In this document: in pieces, positions 1 through 8,168 of the stretch
Layout: each line of letters begins with the position of its first letter
Position numbering within the stretch: the first letter of the stretch is position 1
Assembly (NCBI GenBank): GCA_947651395.1
Contig: CANSYW010000011.1
Span: 1 to 64,000, forward strand
Source of the DNA: an uncultured Pseudoflavonifractor sp.
Lineage (GTDB): Bacteria > Bacillota > Clostridia > Oscillospirales > Oscillospiraceae
Direction of reading: 5' to 3'
Length of the DNA stretch: 64,000 nucleotides
Notes under the pieces: model-generated
The model's input: only the letters and a program-made list of their open reading frames with translations
Told to the model about the DNA's origin: nothing
Database searches by the model: none
Program-made: the position numbers and the translations under genes

Positions 1-2
1 GG

Positions 3-24
3 CCATTCTTGACGTCAAGAATGG
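3..24. repeat. 22-bp perfect palindrome
   Basis: The arms CCATTCTTGAC and GTCAAGAATGG meet without a spacer, so the site looks more like a dimeric protein-binding site than a transcription terminator. It lies at the very edge of the window, so its gene context is unknown. The rest of positions 25-186, downstream of the htpG stop, shows no gene or other clear signal. Confidence 0.5.
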
Positions 25-186
25 TCCCCCGGTCTCTCTCAGGCCAGGGGCCGGATATTCAAATGGGATAACTACCAGATTGCACCACCCCAATAGCTCT
101 TCCCATCCTCCAAAGTGGGATCCCATTCCACAGAAAAGTTCTCTTTCAGGTCAAGGGCCCATACCGTCAATACGATATACGCAAAT

Positions 187-2112
187 TCACACCATCAGCG
201 AGCACACAAGCTCCGTATACCTGGCCGTGTCCTCCACCCCCAGCCCCGCGATGATCAGGGCCTGGTCGTAGAGCAGCTCGGCGTATTTTTTTGCCTTCTC
301 CGGATCCTGGGCGACCGCCTGACAGAGGGCGGAGTATACCGGGCTGTCGGCATTGAGCTCCAGCACCCGCTGGGCCTTCATGCCCCCCATGTCGTCCCCC
401 ATCTTCCGGAAGTACTTCTCCATCTCCAGGCTCAGAGGCCCGTCGGTAGTCATGCACACCGCACCGGACTTGAGCACCCTGGAAAGGCGCACGTCGCTGA
501 CCCTGTCCCCCAGGGCCTCCTTCACAAAGTCCAGCACCGGGCGGTTGGCCTCGGTCTTCTGCTCGGCCTGGGTCTTCTCCTCCTCGGTCTCGGGAAGGGC
601 GTCGGGGTCGGCGGCACTCTTGAAGCTCTTGCCCTCATACTGCATCAGGGTCTGGGCCACAAACTCGTCCACCTCGTCGGTAAAGTACAAAATTTCATAG
701 CCCTTGTCCAGCACCCGCTCGGCCTGGGGCAGGGCCCGGGCCAGCTCCACGCTCTCGGCGCACAGGTAGAAGATGCTCTCCTGGCCCTCCGGCATCCGCT
801 CCACATACTCCTTGAGGGTGGTGAACTCCTCCCCGCCGGAGGAGCGGAACAGCAGCAGATCCTGAAGAACCTCCTTCTTTGCTCCGTACTGATTCACCGT
901 GCCATACTTGAGCTGGCGGGCAAAGCCCTTCCAGAACTTCAGGTACTTCTCCCGGTCCTCCTTCTGGAGCTTCAGAAGCTCCGCCTTCACCTTCTTCTCC
1001 ACATTGCTCTCAATGATATGGAGGGCCCGGGTGTGCTGCAGGGTCTCCCGGGAGATGTTCAGCGGCAGATCCTGGGAATCCACCACGCCCTTGACAAAGG
1101 AGAAGTGGTCGGGAACCACCTCGGGGCACTTGTCCATAATGAGCACCCCGGAGGAGTAGAGCTGGAGCCCCTTCTCATAGTCCTTGGAGTAGTAGTCGAA
1201 GGGGGCGTGGGCGGGGATAAAGAGGAGCGTCTTATACTCCATCTGTCCCTCGGCGGAAACATGGATGGTGGCCAGGGGCTCCTCCCAGTCGGCGAACTTC
1301 TCCTTGTAGAACTGGTCGTACTCCTCCTGCTTCACCCGGCTCTTCTGCCGCTGCCACAGGGGCACCATGGAGTTGAGGGTCTCCACCTCCGTGTGGGTCT
1401 CATACTCGGGCCTGTAGTCCTCCCCGGCGTCGGCGGGACGCTCCTTCATGTGGGTGTGGCTCACCTCCATGCGGATGGGGGTGTGGACGTAGTCGGAGTA
1501 TTTCTTCACCAGCTCCTGGAGCCGATAGGTCTCCAGATATTCGCTGTACTTTTCCTCCTCTGTATCCGGCTTGATGTGGAGGATGATCTCGGTGCCCACG
1601 CTCTCCTTCTCGCAGGGCTCCAGGGTATAGCCGTCAGCCCCGTCGCTCTGCCACTCCCAGGCCTCGTCGCTGCCGTAGGCCTTGGAGCGCACCGTGACGG
1701 TGTCGGCCACCATGAAGGCGGAATAGAAGCCCACGCCGAACTGGCCGATAATGTCCACGTTTTTGGCCCCCTTGGGGGTCTTCTCCGCCTTCTCCATCTC
1801 CTGCTTGAACTGGAGGGAGCCACTGCGGGCGATGGTGCCCAGGTTCTTCTCCAGCTCTTCTTTGGTCATGCCGATGCCGTTGTCGGTGACGGTCAGCGTA
1901 CCGGCAGCCTTGTCGGGGATCAGGTTGATCTGAAAATCCTTGCGCTTGACGGCCACCTTGTCGTCGGTGAGGGCCCTGTAGGCCAGCTTGTCCACCGCAT
2001 CGCTGGCGTTGGAGATGAGCTCCCGGAGAAAGATCTCCCTGTGGGTATAGATGGAGTTGATCATCATATCCAACAGCCGCTTGGACTCCGCCTTGAATTG
2101 CTTCTTCGCCAT
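187..2112 (-). CDS. htpG: Molecular chaperone HtpG (Hsp90)
   Basis: Cytosolic ATP-dependent Hsp90 chaperone that binds and remodels client proteins under stress. The 641-residue product has normal family length. The GHKL ATPase pocket is intact: ELISNASD at residues 31-38, DNGIGM at 77-82 and GQFGVGFYSAF at 123-133. The middle and C-terminal dimerisation domains follow to the end. GGAGG lies 9 bases before the ATG. A promoter (TTGAAA, 17-bp spacer, TATCAT) and a perfect CIRCE operator precede the gene, so HrcA repression is expected. It is monocistronic and divergent from the ymdB-like gene. Identification is very secure. Confidence 0.97.
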   Translation of the reverse strand: MAKKQFKAESKRLLDMMINSIYTHREIFLRELISNASDAVDKLAYRALTDDKVAVKRKDFQINLIPDKAAGTLTVTDNGIGMTKEELEKNLGTIARSGSLQFKQEMEKAEKTPKGAKNVDIIGQFGVGFYSAFMVADTVTVRSKAYGSDEAWEWQSDGADGYTLEPCEKESVGTEIILHIKPDTEEEKYSEYLETYRLQELVKKYSDYVHTPIRMEVSHTHMKERPADAGEDYRPEYETHTEVETLNSMVPLWQRQKSRVKQEEYDQFYKEKFADWEEPLATIHVSAEGQMEYKTLLFIPAHAPFDYYSKDYEKGLQLYSSGVLIMDKCPEVVPDHFSFVKGVVDSQDLPLNISRETLQHTRALHIIESNVEKKVKAELLKLQKEDREKYLKFWKGFARQLKYGTVNQYGAKKEVLQDLLLFRSSGGEEFTTLKEYVERMPEGQESIFYLCAESVELARALPQAERVLDKGYEILYFTDEVDEFVAQTLMQYEGKSFKSAADPDALPETEEEKTQAEQKTEANRPVLDFVKEALGDRVSDVRLSRVLKSGAVCMTTDGPLSLEMEKYFRKMGDDMGGMKAQRVLELNADSPVYSALCQAVAQDPEKAKKYAELLYDQALIIAGLGVEDTARYTELVCSLMV

Positions 2113-2152
2113 GGTATATTGCCTCCGTATATGATAAATTTTTTAAAAACAA

Positions 2153-2187
2153 AGCGTTAGCACTCTTTTCCTTCGAGTGCTAACGCT
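2153..2187 (-). promoter_or_regulatory. CIRCE operator (HrcA site) of htpG
   Basis: TTAGCACTC, 9 bases, GAGTGCTAA at 2157-2183 is a perfect match to the CIRCE consensus. The inverted repeat extends by four more paired bases on each side (AGCG/CGCT). It sits at the expected transcription start of the htpG promoter, so bound HrcA would block initiation. CIRCE is well known at groESL and dnaK. Its use at htpG is less general, since B. subtilis htpG is not an HrcA target. Confidence 0.95.
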
Positions 2188-2216
2188 ATGATAGTCCTTC
2201 GTGTCAAAATTTTCAA
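2188..2216 (-). promoter_or_regulatory. Promoter of htpG
   Basis: Read on the minus strand: -35 TTGAAA (2211-2216), 17-bp spacer, -10 TATCAT (2188-2193). The start point would fall near 2181, inside the CIRCE element. Confidence 0.7.
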
Positions 2217-2275
2217 GGGGGTTTAAAGAAAGTTTACAATTTTTTGCCTCTTCCCCTTCTCTTCCACAGTTTCAA

Positions 2276-2304
2276 TTGCGCCCCGGACAAAAATGTGGCA
2301 TAAT
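2276..2304 (+). promoter_or_regulatory. Candidate promoter of the ymdB-like gene
   Basis: TTGCGC (2276-2281), 17-bp spacer, CATAAT (2299-2304), 30 bases before the chosen start codon. The match is moderate. Confidence 0.5.
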
Positions 2305-2333
2305 ACTGTTTGAAAAAGCAAGGAGGAAGCGCT

Positions 2334-3113
2334 ATGATCCTTCATCTTCTGGCCGTGGGCGACGTGGTGGGGCAGTCCGGTCTGGACTATCTCACCCGCC
2401 ACCTGCGCTCTCTGAAAAAACTTAAGGCGGTGGATTTCACCGTGGTCAACGGGGAGAACGCCTCCGGGGTGGGCATCACCCCCCAGCAGGCCCAGGTCAT
2501 CTTTGACGCCGGGTGTGACGTGATCACCCTGGGCAACCACACCTGGAACCGGCTCCAGATCGCCGACTTTCTGGAGGAGAACCCCTATATCCTCCGCCCC
2601 GGCAACTATACCAACCGGGTCCCCGGTCGGGGCTGGGGGGTCTTCGATGGACCCAGGGGAGTGCGCGTCGGGGTGATGAACCTCATCGGCCGCACCGAGA
2701 TGGACGCCAACTTTGACAACCCCTTCACCGTGGCCGACCGGGCGTTGAAGGAGATGGACTGCGACGTGGTGGCGGTGGATTTCCACGCCGAGGCCACCAG
2801 TGAAAAGGGGGCCATGGGGTACTATCTGGACGGCCGGGCCCAGGCGGTGTGGGGTACCCACACCCACGTGCCCACCGCCGACGGCCAGATCCTTCCCCAG
2901 GGCACGGGCTTCGTCACCGACCTGGGCATGACGGGCCCCGCCCAGTCCATTCTGGGCATCAAGCCCGAGCAGGCGGTGAACCGCTTTCTGGGGGGGCTCC
3001 CCCGCCGGTACGAGGAGGCCCCGGGCCCCTGTAAGCTCAACGCCGTGCTCTTTACCATCGACACCCAGACGAAAAAGTGCGTGGGCGTGGAGCGGGTGGA
3101 CATTCAGGACTGA
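2334..3113 (+). CDS. YmdB-family metallophosphoesterase (2',3'-cyclic nucleotide 2'-phosphodiesterase)
   Basis: Likely cytosolic di-iron phosphodiesterase acting on 2',3'-cAMP and related cyclic nucleotides. In Bacillus the homologue YmdB influences biofilm and sporulation decisions. The 259-residue protein shows the family metal-binding blocks: VGD near residue 10, NGEN at 39-42, GNHTW at 67-71, and the late WGTHTHVPTAD and TDLGMTG motifs. The ATG at 2334 is preceded by AGGAGG with a 7-base gap. An upstream in-frame TTG at 2310 lacks such a site and is rejected. Family assignment is firm; physiological role is inferred from homologues. Confidence 0.9.
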   Translation: MILHLLAVGDVVGQSGLDYLTRHLRSLKKLKAVDFTVVNGENASGVGITPQQAQVIFDAGCDVITLGNHTWNRLQIADFLEENPYILRPGNYTNRVPGRGWGVFDGPRGVRVGVMNLIGRTEMDANFDNPFTVADRALKEMDCDVVAVDFHAEATSEKGAMGYYLDGRAQAVWGTHTHVPTADGQILPQGTGFVTDLGMTGPAQSILGIKPEQAVNRFLGGLPRRYEEAPGPCKLNAVLFTIDTQTKKCVGVERVDIQD

Positions 3114-3185
3114 ACGCGGGACATGGCCGCTTCACGCCCCACACGACCCATATTTCTCATTCTCTTTTGAGAGGAGGTTTCCTCC

Positions 3186-4268
3186 ATGCTTCATATCCTA
3201 CACGCCGCCGACCTCCATCTGGACGCCCCCTTCGCCGCTCTCACCGCCGAGCAGGCCAGAGCGCGCCGGAGTGAACAGCGACTGTTGCTGGACGCCCTGG
3301 CGGACGCCGCCATTGAGCGGGGAGCGGATCTGGTGGTTCTCTCCGGAGACCTTCTGGACTCGGAGCAGACCTACCGGGAGACCGCCCAGGCCCTGGCCGA
3401 CGCCCTGGGTCGGATCCCCGCCCCGGTGGCCATTGCCCCGGGCAACCATGACTTTTACGGCCCCTCCTCCCTCTATGCCGCCCGGATCTGGCCCAAAAAT
3501 GTGGTCATCTTCCGGGAGGCCGCCCCCCAGCGCATTGAACTGCCCGATCTGGATCTCTACGGCTGCGCCTTCACCGGCCCGGCCCGGTATGACTCCCCCC
3601 TGGAGGGATTTCAGGCCTCTGCCTCGGGCAAGCCCAGCGTAATGGTCTGCCATGGGGACGTGGAGGCCAATGACCGCTACGGCTCCATCTCCCGGGCGCA
3701 GATCGCCCGGAGCGGGCTCACCTACCTGGCTCTGGGCCATGTCCACAGCTGCTCGGGGCTCCGGCAAGAGGGCAATACATATTGGGCCTATCCCGGCTGC
3801 GCCGAGGGCCGGGGCTTCGACGAGACCGGGGACAAGGGCGCCCTCTGGGTCTCCATTGAGGACAGCGGCGCCGTGAACGCCGAATTCCTCCCCCTGTGCC
3901 GCCGCCGGTACGAGATCCTGGAATGCGACCTCACGGGAAAGGATCCCGCCCACGCCGTGGCCGAGACCCTCTCCCGGGGAAGCCGGGAGGACATCTGCCG
4001 CCTTATCCTCACCGGAGAGGCCCCCGCTCTGGATCTTCCCGCCCTTCTGGCGGGGGCGGCCTCCCTGCGCTGGGCCCTCACCGGCCGGGATCACACCCGG
4101 GTGCCCCGGGACCTCTGGGCCCGGGAGGGGGAGGACAACCTCACCGGCCTCTTCCTGCGCCAAATGCGCCGACGCATCGAAAACGCCGACCCGGAGGAGC
4201 GCCCCACCCTGGAAAAGGCGGTGCGCTTCGGTCTGGCCGCCCTGGAAAACGGGGAGGATATGCCATGA
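3186..4268 (+). CDS. yhaO: DNA repair exonuclease, SbcD/YhaO-type metallophosphoesterase
   Basis: Calcineurin-like phosphoesterase of the YhaO/SbcD group, expected to be the nuclease subunit working with the AAA ATPase encoded next. The 360-residue protein has the complete five-motif metal site: D9-x-H11, GDLLD at 54-58, GNHD at 86-89, then CHGD and GHVH. AGGAGG is 8 bases before the ATG. The stop overlaps the yhaN start by 4 bases (ATGA), which implies translational coupling and equal dosage of the two subunits. The exact DNA substrate (ends, hairpins or protein-blocked ends) cannot be read from sequence. Confidence 0.9.
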   Translation: MLHILHAADLHLDAPFAALTAEQARARRSEQRLLLDALADAAIERGADLVVLSGDLLDSEQTYRETAQALADALGRIPAPVAIAPGNHDFYGPSSLYAARIWPKNVVIFREAAPQRIELPDLDLYGCAFTGPARYDSPLEGFQASASGKPSVMVCHGDVEANDRYGSISRAQIARSGLTYLALGHVHSCSGLRQEGNTYWAYPGCAEGRGFDETGDKGALWVSIEDSGAVNAEFLPLCRRRYEILECDLTGKDPAHAVAETLSRGSREDICRLILTGEAPALDLPALLAGAASLRWALTGRDHTRVPRDLWAREGEDNLTGLFLRQMRRRIENADPEERPTLEKAVRFGLAALENGEDMP

Positions 4269-6466
4269 AAATATTGAAGATGACCGCCACCTTCGGCGTT
4301 TTGGAGCATGCCGTCCTCATCCCCGGCGAGGGACTCACCCTGATCGAGGCCTCCAACGAGTCGGGCAAATCCACCTGGTGCGCCTTCCTCCGGGCCATGC
4401 TCTACGGCTTCCCCGCCCGGGATCGGGACAAGGCGGGCTATCTGGCGGAGAAAAACCGCTATCAGCCCTGGTCGGGCGCTCCTATGGAGGGCACCTTGGA
4501 GCTGCTGTGGCAGGGCCGGGCGCTGACCCTGTACCGGGGCCCCAAGGGCAGCACCCCCTGGGGGGCCTTTTCCGCCCGGTGGAGCGCCACCCAGGAGGAG
4601 GCGGAGGGCCTGACGGCGGAAAACTGCGGCGAACGCCTGCTGGGGATCTCCCGGGAGGTCTTCGAGCGCACCGCCTTTGTGGGCCAGGGAAATATCCTCC
4701 TCTCCCCCAGCGCCGATCTGGAAAAGCGGGTGGCCGCCCTGTGCTCCTCCGGGGAGGAGGAGGTCTCTTTCTCCCAGGTGGAGCGGCGGCTCAAGGACTG
4801 GCTCAACCGGCGAAAGGTGAACAGCCGGGTAGGGCTCATCCCCGAGCTGGAGGAGGAGTTGGAGCGGGTAAAGGCCGCCATGGACCATCAGGGGGAGCTC
4901 CTCTCCCGGGCCCAGGCCGCCCGGCAGGAGCAGGAGAACCTCCAGGCCCAAAAGGCGGAGCTGGAGGCCCAGCTGCGTGACCAGAGCGCCCGGCAGCACT
5001 CCCAGCAGCTCCGGCGCCGGGAGGACGCCCAGGCCGACTATGACGCCGCCATGGACGCCCTCCAGGCCGCTCAGACCGCCGCCGGGACGCTCCCCTCCGC
5101 CGAGGAGCTCCGCCGGGCCCAGGGGGATCTGAGTTACCTCAACACTTTGGGCTCCAACCTGCGCATGGCGGAGAAGGCCATCCCGGAGGACCGGGCGGCT
5201 GTGGAGGCGGCCCAGGCCATTGCCAAGGCCGACCCCTGCTTTTCCGGCTGGGACGCCGCTCAGGCCGCCGCCAAGGCCCAGTCCGACCACGACCAGGCCA
5301 TGGCCCTGCAAAAAAAGAGCTTCCCTGCCCTGTCCCTTTTGGGCGCGCCGGCAGGCTCTGTTTTGGGTTTTGTTCTGGGCCGCACCGCCCAGGGCCGCCC
5401 CTATTCCCTGCCCCTGCTCATCCTGGGCGCCATTCTGGGCTGGGCCATCGTGGCCCTCCCCATGTTCCTCATGGGCCGGGGAAGGAAAAAACGGCTTTCC
5501 ACTCTTATGGAGCGTTATCAGGCCCGGACCCCCGAGGATATCCTTGCCCGCGGTACGGACTACACCCAAAAGATGGCCGCCCTTCAGGCCGCGGAGCGGC
5601 AGCTCCAGGCGACCCAGACCGAGCGGGACAAGCTCGCCGCCCAAAAAGCAGAGCTCACCGCCCAGCTTCTGGACTTTGTCCACCCCTTTGCCCCCGAGGT
5701 CTCCGATCCCTTCGGGGTCTCCGCCGCCCTCTCCCGTGCCCTTCAGCAGGGGGAACGGCGTCAGGTGGCCCAAGCGAAGCTGGAGGCCGCCGAAAAGCTT
5801 CTCACCGCCCTTCCCTCTCCCCAGAGTTCCGCCCCGCTGCTCACCGACAGTGAGGACGCGGAGCGTCTGGCCTCCCTGAACGCCCAATTGGAACGCGCCG
5901 GCGCCGAAGCCGCCCGGCTTCAGGGAGAGCTCTCCTCTTCCGGTGATCCGGCGGAGCTCTCCCAGCGCCGGGGCCGGCTTCTGGAGGAGCTGGAGAAGCG
6001 CCGGGAGGAGTACGAGGCCATCTCCGCCGCCCTCACCGGTCTGAAGGAGGCCGACTCTCTCCTGCAGGAGCGTTTCTCCCCTGCGGTCAACGCCAGAGCG
6101 GGAGCCTATCTGGCCGCCCTTACCGGCGGGAAATATGACAAAGCCCATCTCACCCGCCAGTTCCAGGCCCTGGCCCAGGCTGAGGACGGAACCGTCTCCC
6201 GGCAGGATCTGACCCTCTCCACGGGCACGGTGGAGCAGCTCTATCTGGCCGCCCGGCTGGCCATGTGCGAGCTGGCCCTCCCCGACGGCGGGGATTGCCC
6301 CATTATTCTGGACGACGCCCTGGACGCCTTTGACGACCAGCGGGCCCAATGGGCCCTGGAGTGCCTTCTGGAGCTGAGCAAACAGCGGCAGGTGCTCCTG
6401 TTCACCTGCCACAGCAGGGAAAAGGAAATGCTCCGGGGCACTGCCGCCACCTTGGCAAGTCTGTGA
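4265..6466 (+). CDS. yhaN: SbcC/YhaN-like AAA ATPase with coiled coils and a central hydrophobic hairpin
   Basis: Rad50/SbcC-type ABC ATPase partner of the YhaO nuclease; ATP binding and dimerisation should gate DNA entry to it. The 733-residue product has Walker A NESGKST at 31-37, long heptad-rich arms, signature LSTGT near 651 and Walker B PIILDD near 678-683, followed by a histidine switch region. Between the two coiled-coil arms, about residues 358-408, lie two strongly hydrophobic stretches where SbcC would have a zinc hook. B. subtilis YhaN is longer, about 960 residues, so this is a short form. The ATG overlaps the yhaO stop. An upstream extension of this frame runs antiphase through yhaO and is not coding. 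Confidence 0.88.
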   Translation: MKILKMTATFGVLEHAVLIPGEGLTLIEASNESGKSTWCAFLRAMLYGFPARDRDKAGYLAEKNRYQPWSGAPMEGTLELLWQGRALTLYRGPKGSTPWGAFSARWSATQEEAEGLTAENCGERLLGISREVFERTAFVGQGNILLSPSADLEKRVAALCSSGEEEVSFSQVERRLKDWLNRRKVNSRVGLIPELEEELERVKAAMDHQGELLSRAQAARQEQENLQAQKAELEAQLRDQSARQHSQQLRRREDAQADYDAAMDALQAAQTAAGTLPSAEELRRAQGDLSYLNTLGSNLRMAEKAIPEDRAAVEAAQAIAKADPCFSGWDAAQAAAKAQSDHDQAMALQKKSFPALSLLGAPAGSVLGFVLGRTAQGRPYSLPLLILGAILGWAIVALPMFLMGRGRKKRLSTLMERYQARTPEDILARGTDYTQKMAALQAAERQLQATQTERDKLAAQKAELTAQLLDFVHPFAPEVSDPFGVSAALSRALQQGERRQVAQAKLEAAEKLLTALPSPQSSAPLLTDSEDAERLASLNAQLERAGAEAARLQGELSSSGDPAELSQRRGRLLEELEKRREEYEAISAALTGLKEADSLLQERFSPAVNARAGAYLAALTGGKYDKAHLTRQFQALAQAEDGTVSRQDLTLSTGTVEQLYLAARLAMCELALPDGGDCPIILDDALDAFDDQRAQWALECLLELSKQRQVLLFTCHSREKEMLRGTAATLASL

Positions 6467-6471
6467 TAAGG

Positions 6472-6500
6472 TTGATTTTTCCTGAGAATAGGGCTATAAT
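6472..6500 (+). promoter_or_regulatory. Promoter of signal peptidase I
   Basis: TTGATT (6472-6477), 17-bp spacer, TATAAT (6495-6500). Start expected near 6507, which rules out the in-frame ATG at 6503. The leader contains a small GGCGGGA/TCCCGCC hairpin at 6521-6537, just before the ribosome site. Confidence 0.85.
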
Positions 6501-6556
6501 AAATGTCTCTGTATGAACCCGGCGGGATCGTCCCGCCCCGAAAAGGAGCTGATCCC

Positions 6557-7213
6557 ATGGCTGACGAGTCCCTGGAACCCAAAGAGATCTTGGGCCTCGA
6601 AGAGGCCCAGGCCTCCGGCGAGTCCCCCGAGCCCAAAGACCCCGACCTCACGCCTCCCCCCGAAAAGGAAGAAAAGGGCTCCTTCAAGTTGGATCTCTAT
6701 TATTGGACCCAGACCCTGGTCACCGTACTCATTTTTCTCATTCTGATGTTCTCCCTGGTGGGCCGGGTCATTGAGGTAAAGGGCGGCTCCATGAAGCCCA
6801 CTCTTCACGAGGGCGATCTGATGCTTCTCCAGTCCATCGGCTACACCCCCAGGCAGGGGGACGTGGTGGTGCTGCGCAAGAACTCTTTTATGACCGATCC
6901 CATTGTCAAGCGGGTCATCGCCACCGGCGGACAGCATGTGACGGTGGACTACACCGCCAATAAGGTCTATGTGGACGGAACGGCCCTGGACGAGCCCTAT
7001 ATCAATGAGATCATGGCCGATCCCCTCAACCCCTCCATGACCGTCCTGGATGTGGATGTGCCCCAGGGCTCCATTTACGTTCTGGGCGACAACCGCAACC
7101 ACTCCTCCGACTCCCGCCATGAGCTTCTGGGCACTGTGGATGAGCGCTATGTCCTGGGCCGGGCCCTATGGGTGGTCTTCCCCTTTGGGGACGACTTTGG
7201 CCCCATCCAGTAA
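6557..7213 (+). CDS. Signal peptidase I (type I, S26 family)
   Basis: Membrane-anchored serine/lysine protease that removes signal peptides from secreted proteins. The 218-residue protein has an acidic, Pro/Glu-rich cytosolic tail (1-45), one transmembrane helix (about 51-69), then the catalytic block GGSMKPTL with Ser78, the general base Lys118 in IVKRV, and the conserved GDNRNHSSDSR motif. AAGGAG with an 8-base gap supports the ATG at 6557. The long charged N-terminal tail is unusual compared with SipS. It is monocistronic, between its own promoter and a strong hairpin. It would process the secreted SLH proteins in this window, but nothing shows specificity. Confidence 0.93.
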   Translation: MADESLEPKEILGLEEAQASGESPEPKDPDLTPPPEKEEKGSFKLDLYYWTQTLVTVLIFLILMFSLVGRVIEVKGGSMKPTLHEGDLMLLQSIGYTPRQGDVVVLRKNSFMTDPIVKRVIATGGQHVTVDYTANKVYVDGTALDEPYINEIMADPLNPSMTVLDVDVPQGSIYVLGDNRNHSSDSRHELLGTVDERYVLGRALWVVFPFGDDFGPIQ

Positions 7214-7225
7214 AATACAGAACAA

Positions 7226-7270
7226 AAAGGCTCGCCGCAGATTTTCATTCTGCGGCGAGCCCACTTTTTA
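7226..7270. terminator. Bidirectional terminator
   Basis: Thirteen-base arms GGCTCGCCGCAGA / TCTGCGGCGAGCC with a 7-base loop, followed by T-rich sequence on both strands. It separates the convergent signal peptidase and phosphoribosyltransferase genes. Confidence 0.9.
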
Positions 7271-7311
7271 TCAGGTATTGATCCACAGCACCCGCTTCTT
7301 GTTTCAGTTCC

Positions 7312-7866
7312 TCAGCTCAGAGGCTCTCCCTGGGCGTTGAACAGGGGGAGCTTCTCCAGAAAGAGGATGTCCTCCCGCTTGGCGGCGTCCCCCTCGGCCA
7401 GGATGGCCATCCGGCCCACCACATTTCCCCCTGCCTGCTCCACCAGATTCTCCACCGCCGCCAGGGAGCCTCCAGTGGAGATCACGTCGTCCAGAATGAG
7501 GATCCGCTTGCCCTTCATTTTGGCCGCGTCCGCCCCGTCCATGTAGAGCTTCTGCTCCCCCTGGGTGGTGATGGAGCGATCCGCCGCCTCAAAGACCCCG
7601 TTCATATAGGCCTTCTTCTTTTTCCGCACCAGAAAGTACTCGTTGCGGCCGCTCTGGCGGGCCATCTCATGGATCAGGGGGATGGCCTTGGCCTCAGGGG
7701 CCACCATGTAATCAAACTCCGGGGCCTTCTTCAAAAGCTCCCGGGCGCAGGCGCAGGTCAGCTCCACGTCGCCGAAGATCACAAAGGCGCCGATCATCAG
7801 CGTGTCGTTCAGGGGACACAGGGGAAGCGCGCGTTTCAGCCCCGCCACCGTCAGCTCATAGGTCAT
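7312..7866 (-). CDS. Type I phosphoribosyltransferase (adenine/xanthine PRT-like)
   Basis: Purine-salvage type enzyme expected to join PRPP to a nucleobase. The 184-residue protein carries the PRPP-binding loop ILILDDVISTGGS at about 122-134 and the preceding region PEAKAIPLIHEMARQ typical of the Apt/Xpt group. The base it uses cannot be decided. The ATG at 7866 has AAGGAG 9 bases upstream; a TTG three codons earlier would overlap that site and is rejected. It is divergent from a guanine-riboswitch-controlled purine permease, consistent with uptake and salvage of the same bases. Its own promoter is near consensus, and no riboswitch is visible on this strand. Confidence 0.85.
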   Translation of the reverse strand: MTYELTVAGLKRALPLCPLNDTLMIGAFVIFGDVELTCACARELLKKAPEFDYMVAPEAKAIPLIHEMARQSGRNEYFLVRKKKKAYMNGVFEAADRSITTQGEQKLYMDGADAAKMKGKRILILDDVISTGGSLAAVENLVEQAGGNVVGRMAILAEGDAAKREDILFLEKLPLFNAQGEPLS

Positions 7867-7898
7867 GGCCACCAACTCCTTCTTTTTGTGTAAATTGA

Positions 7899-7927
7899 AT
7901 TATACTCCCCGGTTTTCCTCTTGTCAA
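7899..7927 (-). promoter_or_regulatory. Strong promoter of the phosphoribosyltransferase
   Basis: Minus strand: perfect -35 TTGACA (7922-7927), 17-bp spacer, perfect -10 TATAAT (7899-7904). The leader is only about 25 bases, so control by a long RNA structure is unlikely. Confidence 0.9.
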
Positions 7928-7971
7928 TTTTGCGGGAATAATCAGTAGTATTTTGTCGTGGGCTATGTTAC

Positions 7972-7977
7972 TATAAT
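7972..7977 (+). promoter_or_regulatory. -10 box of the purine permease transcript
   Basis: TATAAT with a weak -35 (TATTTT) 17 bases upstream. The start would fall about 10 bases before the riboswitch aptamer. Confidence 0.55.
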
Positions 7978-7992
7978 GACGTCAACTTCATA

Positions 7993-8061
7993 TTTTCGGT
8001 ATAATCGAGACGAGTTGGGTCTCGAGTCTCTACTGGCGGCCTATCCGACAACTACCGGAAT
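7993..8061 (+). ncRNA. Purine (guanine-class) riboswitch aptamer
   Basis: The layout matches the xpt-type purine aptamer. P1 pairs TTCGGTA with TACCGGA. J1/2 reads TAATC. P2 is GAGAC/GTCTC with a 7-base loop GAGTTGG. J2/3 is AGTCTCTAC, keeping the two ligand-contact uridines. P3 has loop GCCTATC, whose CC can kiss the GG of loop 2. J3/1 is ACTA, with a C at the specificity position, which predicts guanine or hypoxanthine rather than adenine. P3 has one mismatch. A terminator follows directly and the downstream gene is a purine permease. Confidence 0.82.
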
Positions 8062-8069
8062 TGCATAGA

Positions 8070-8105
8070 GTGGAACACGTTTCGTTGTTCCGCTTCTTTT
8101 GTTTT
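8070..8105 (+). terminator. Riboswitch expression-platform terminator
   Basis: GTGGAACA/TGTTCCGC stem followed by a T-rich run. The CGGAA of the aptamer P1 3' strand (8056-8060) can instead pair with TTCCG (8088-8092), giving an antiterminator. Ligand binding would therefore turn the permease gene off. Confidence 0.75.
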
Positions 8106-8168
8106 TCCTGTTTGCCGCTCGTCTCCCTCATACCGGAAAAATTTTCGGAGTTGCGGAGAGGGAGCGCT

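Noticed and set aside
115-2160. Plus-strand frame of 681 codons opposite htpG
   Set aside because: Mirror of a very well conserved HtpG; includes the htpG promoter and CIRCE arm.
4091-6412. Minus-strand frame of 773 codons opposite yhaN
   Set aside because: Gly/Leu/Gln-rich shadow with no motif; yhaN has Walker A, signature and Walker B on the plus strand.
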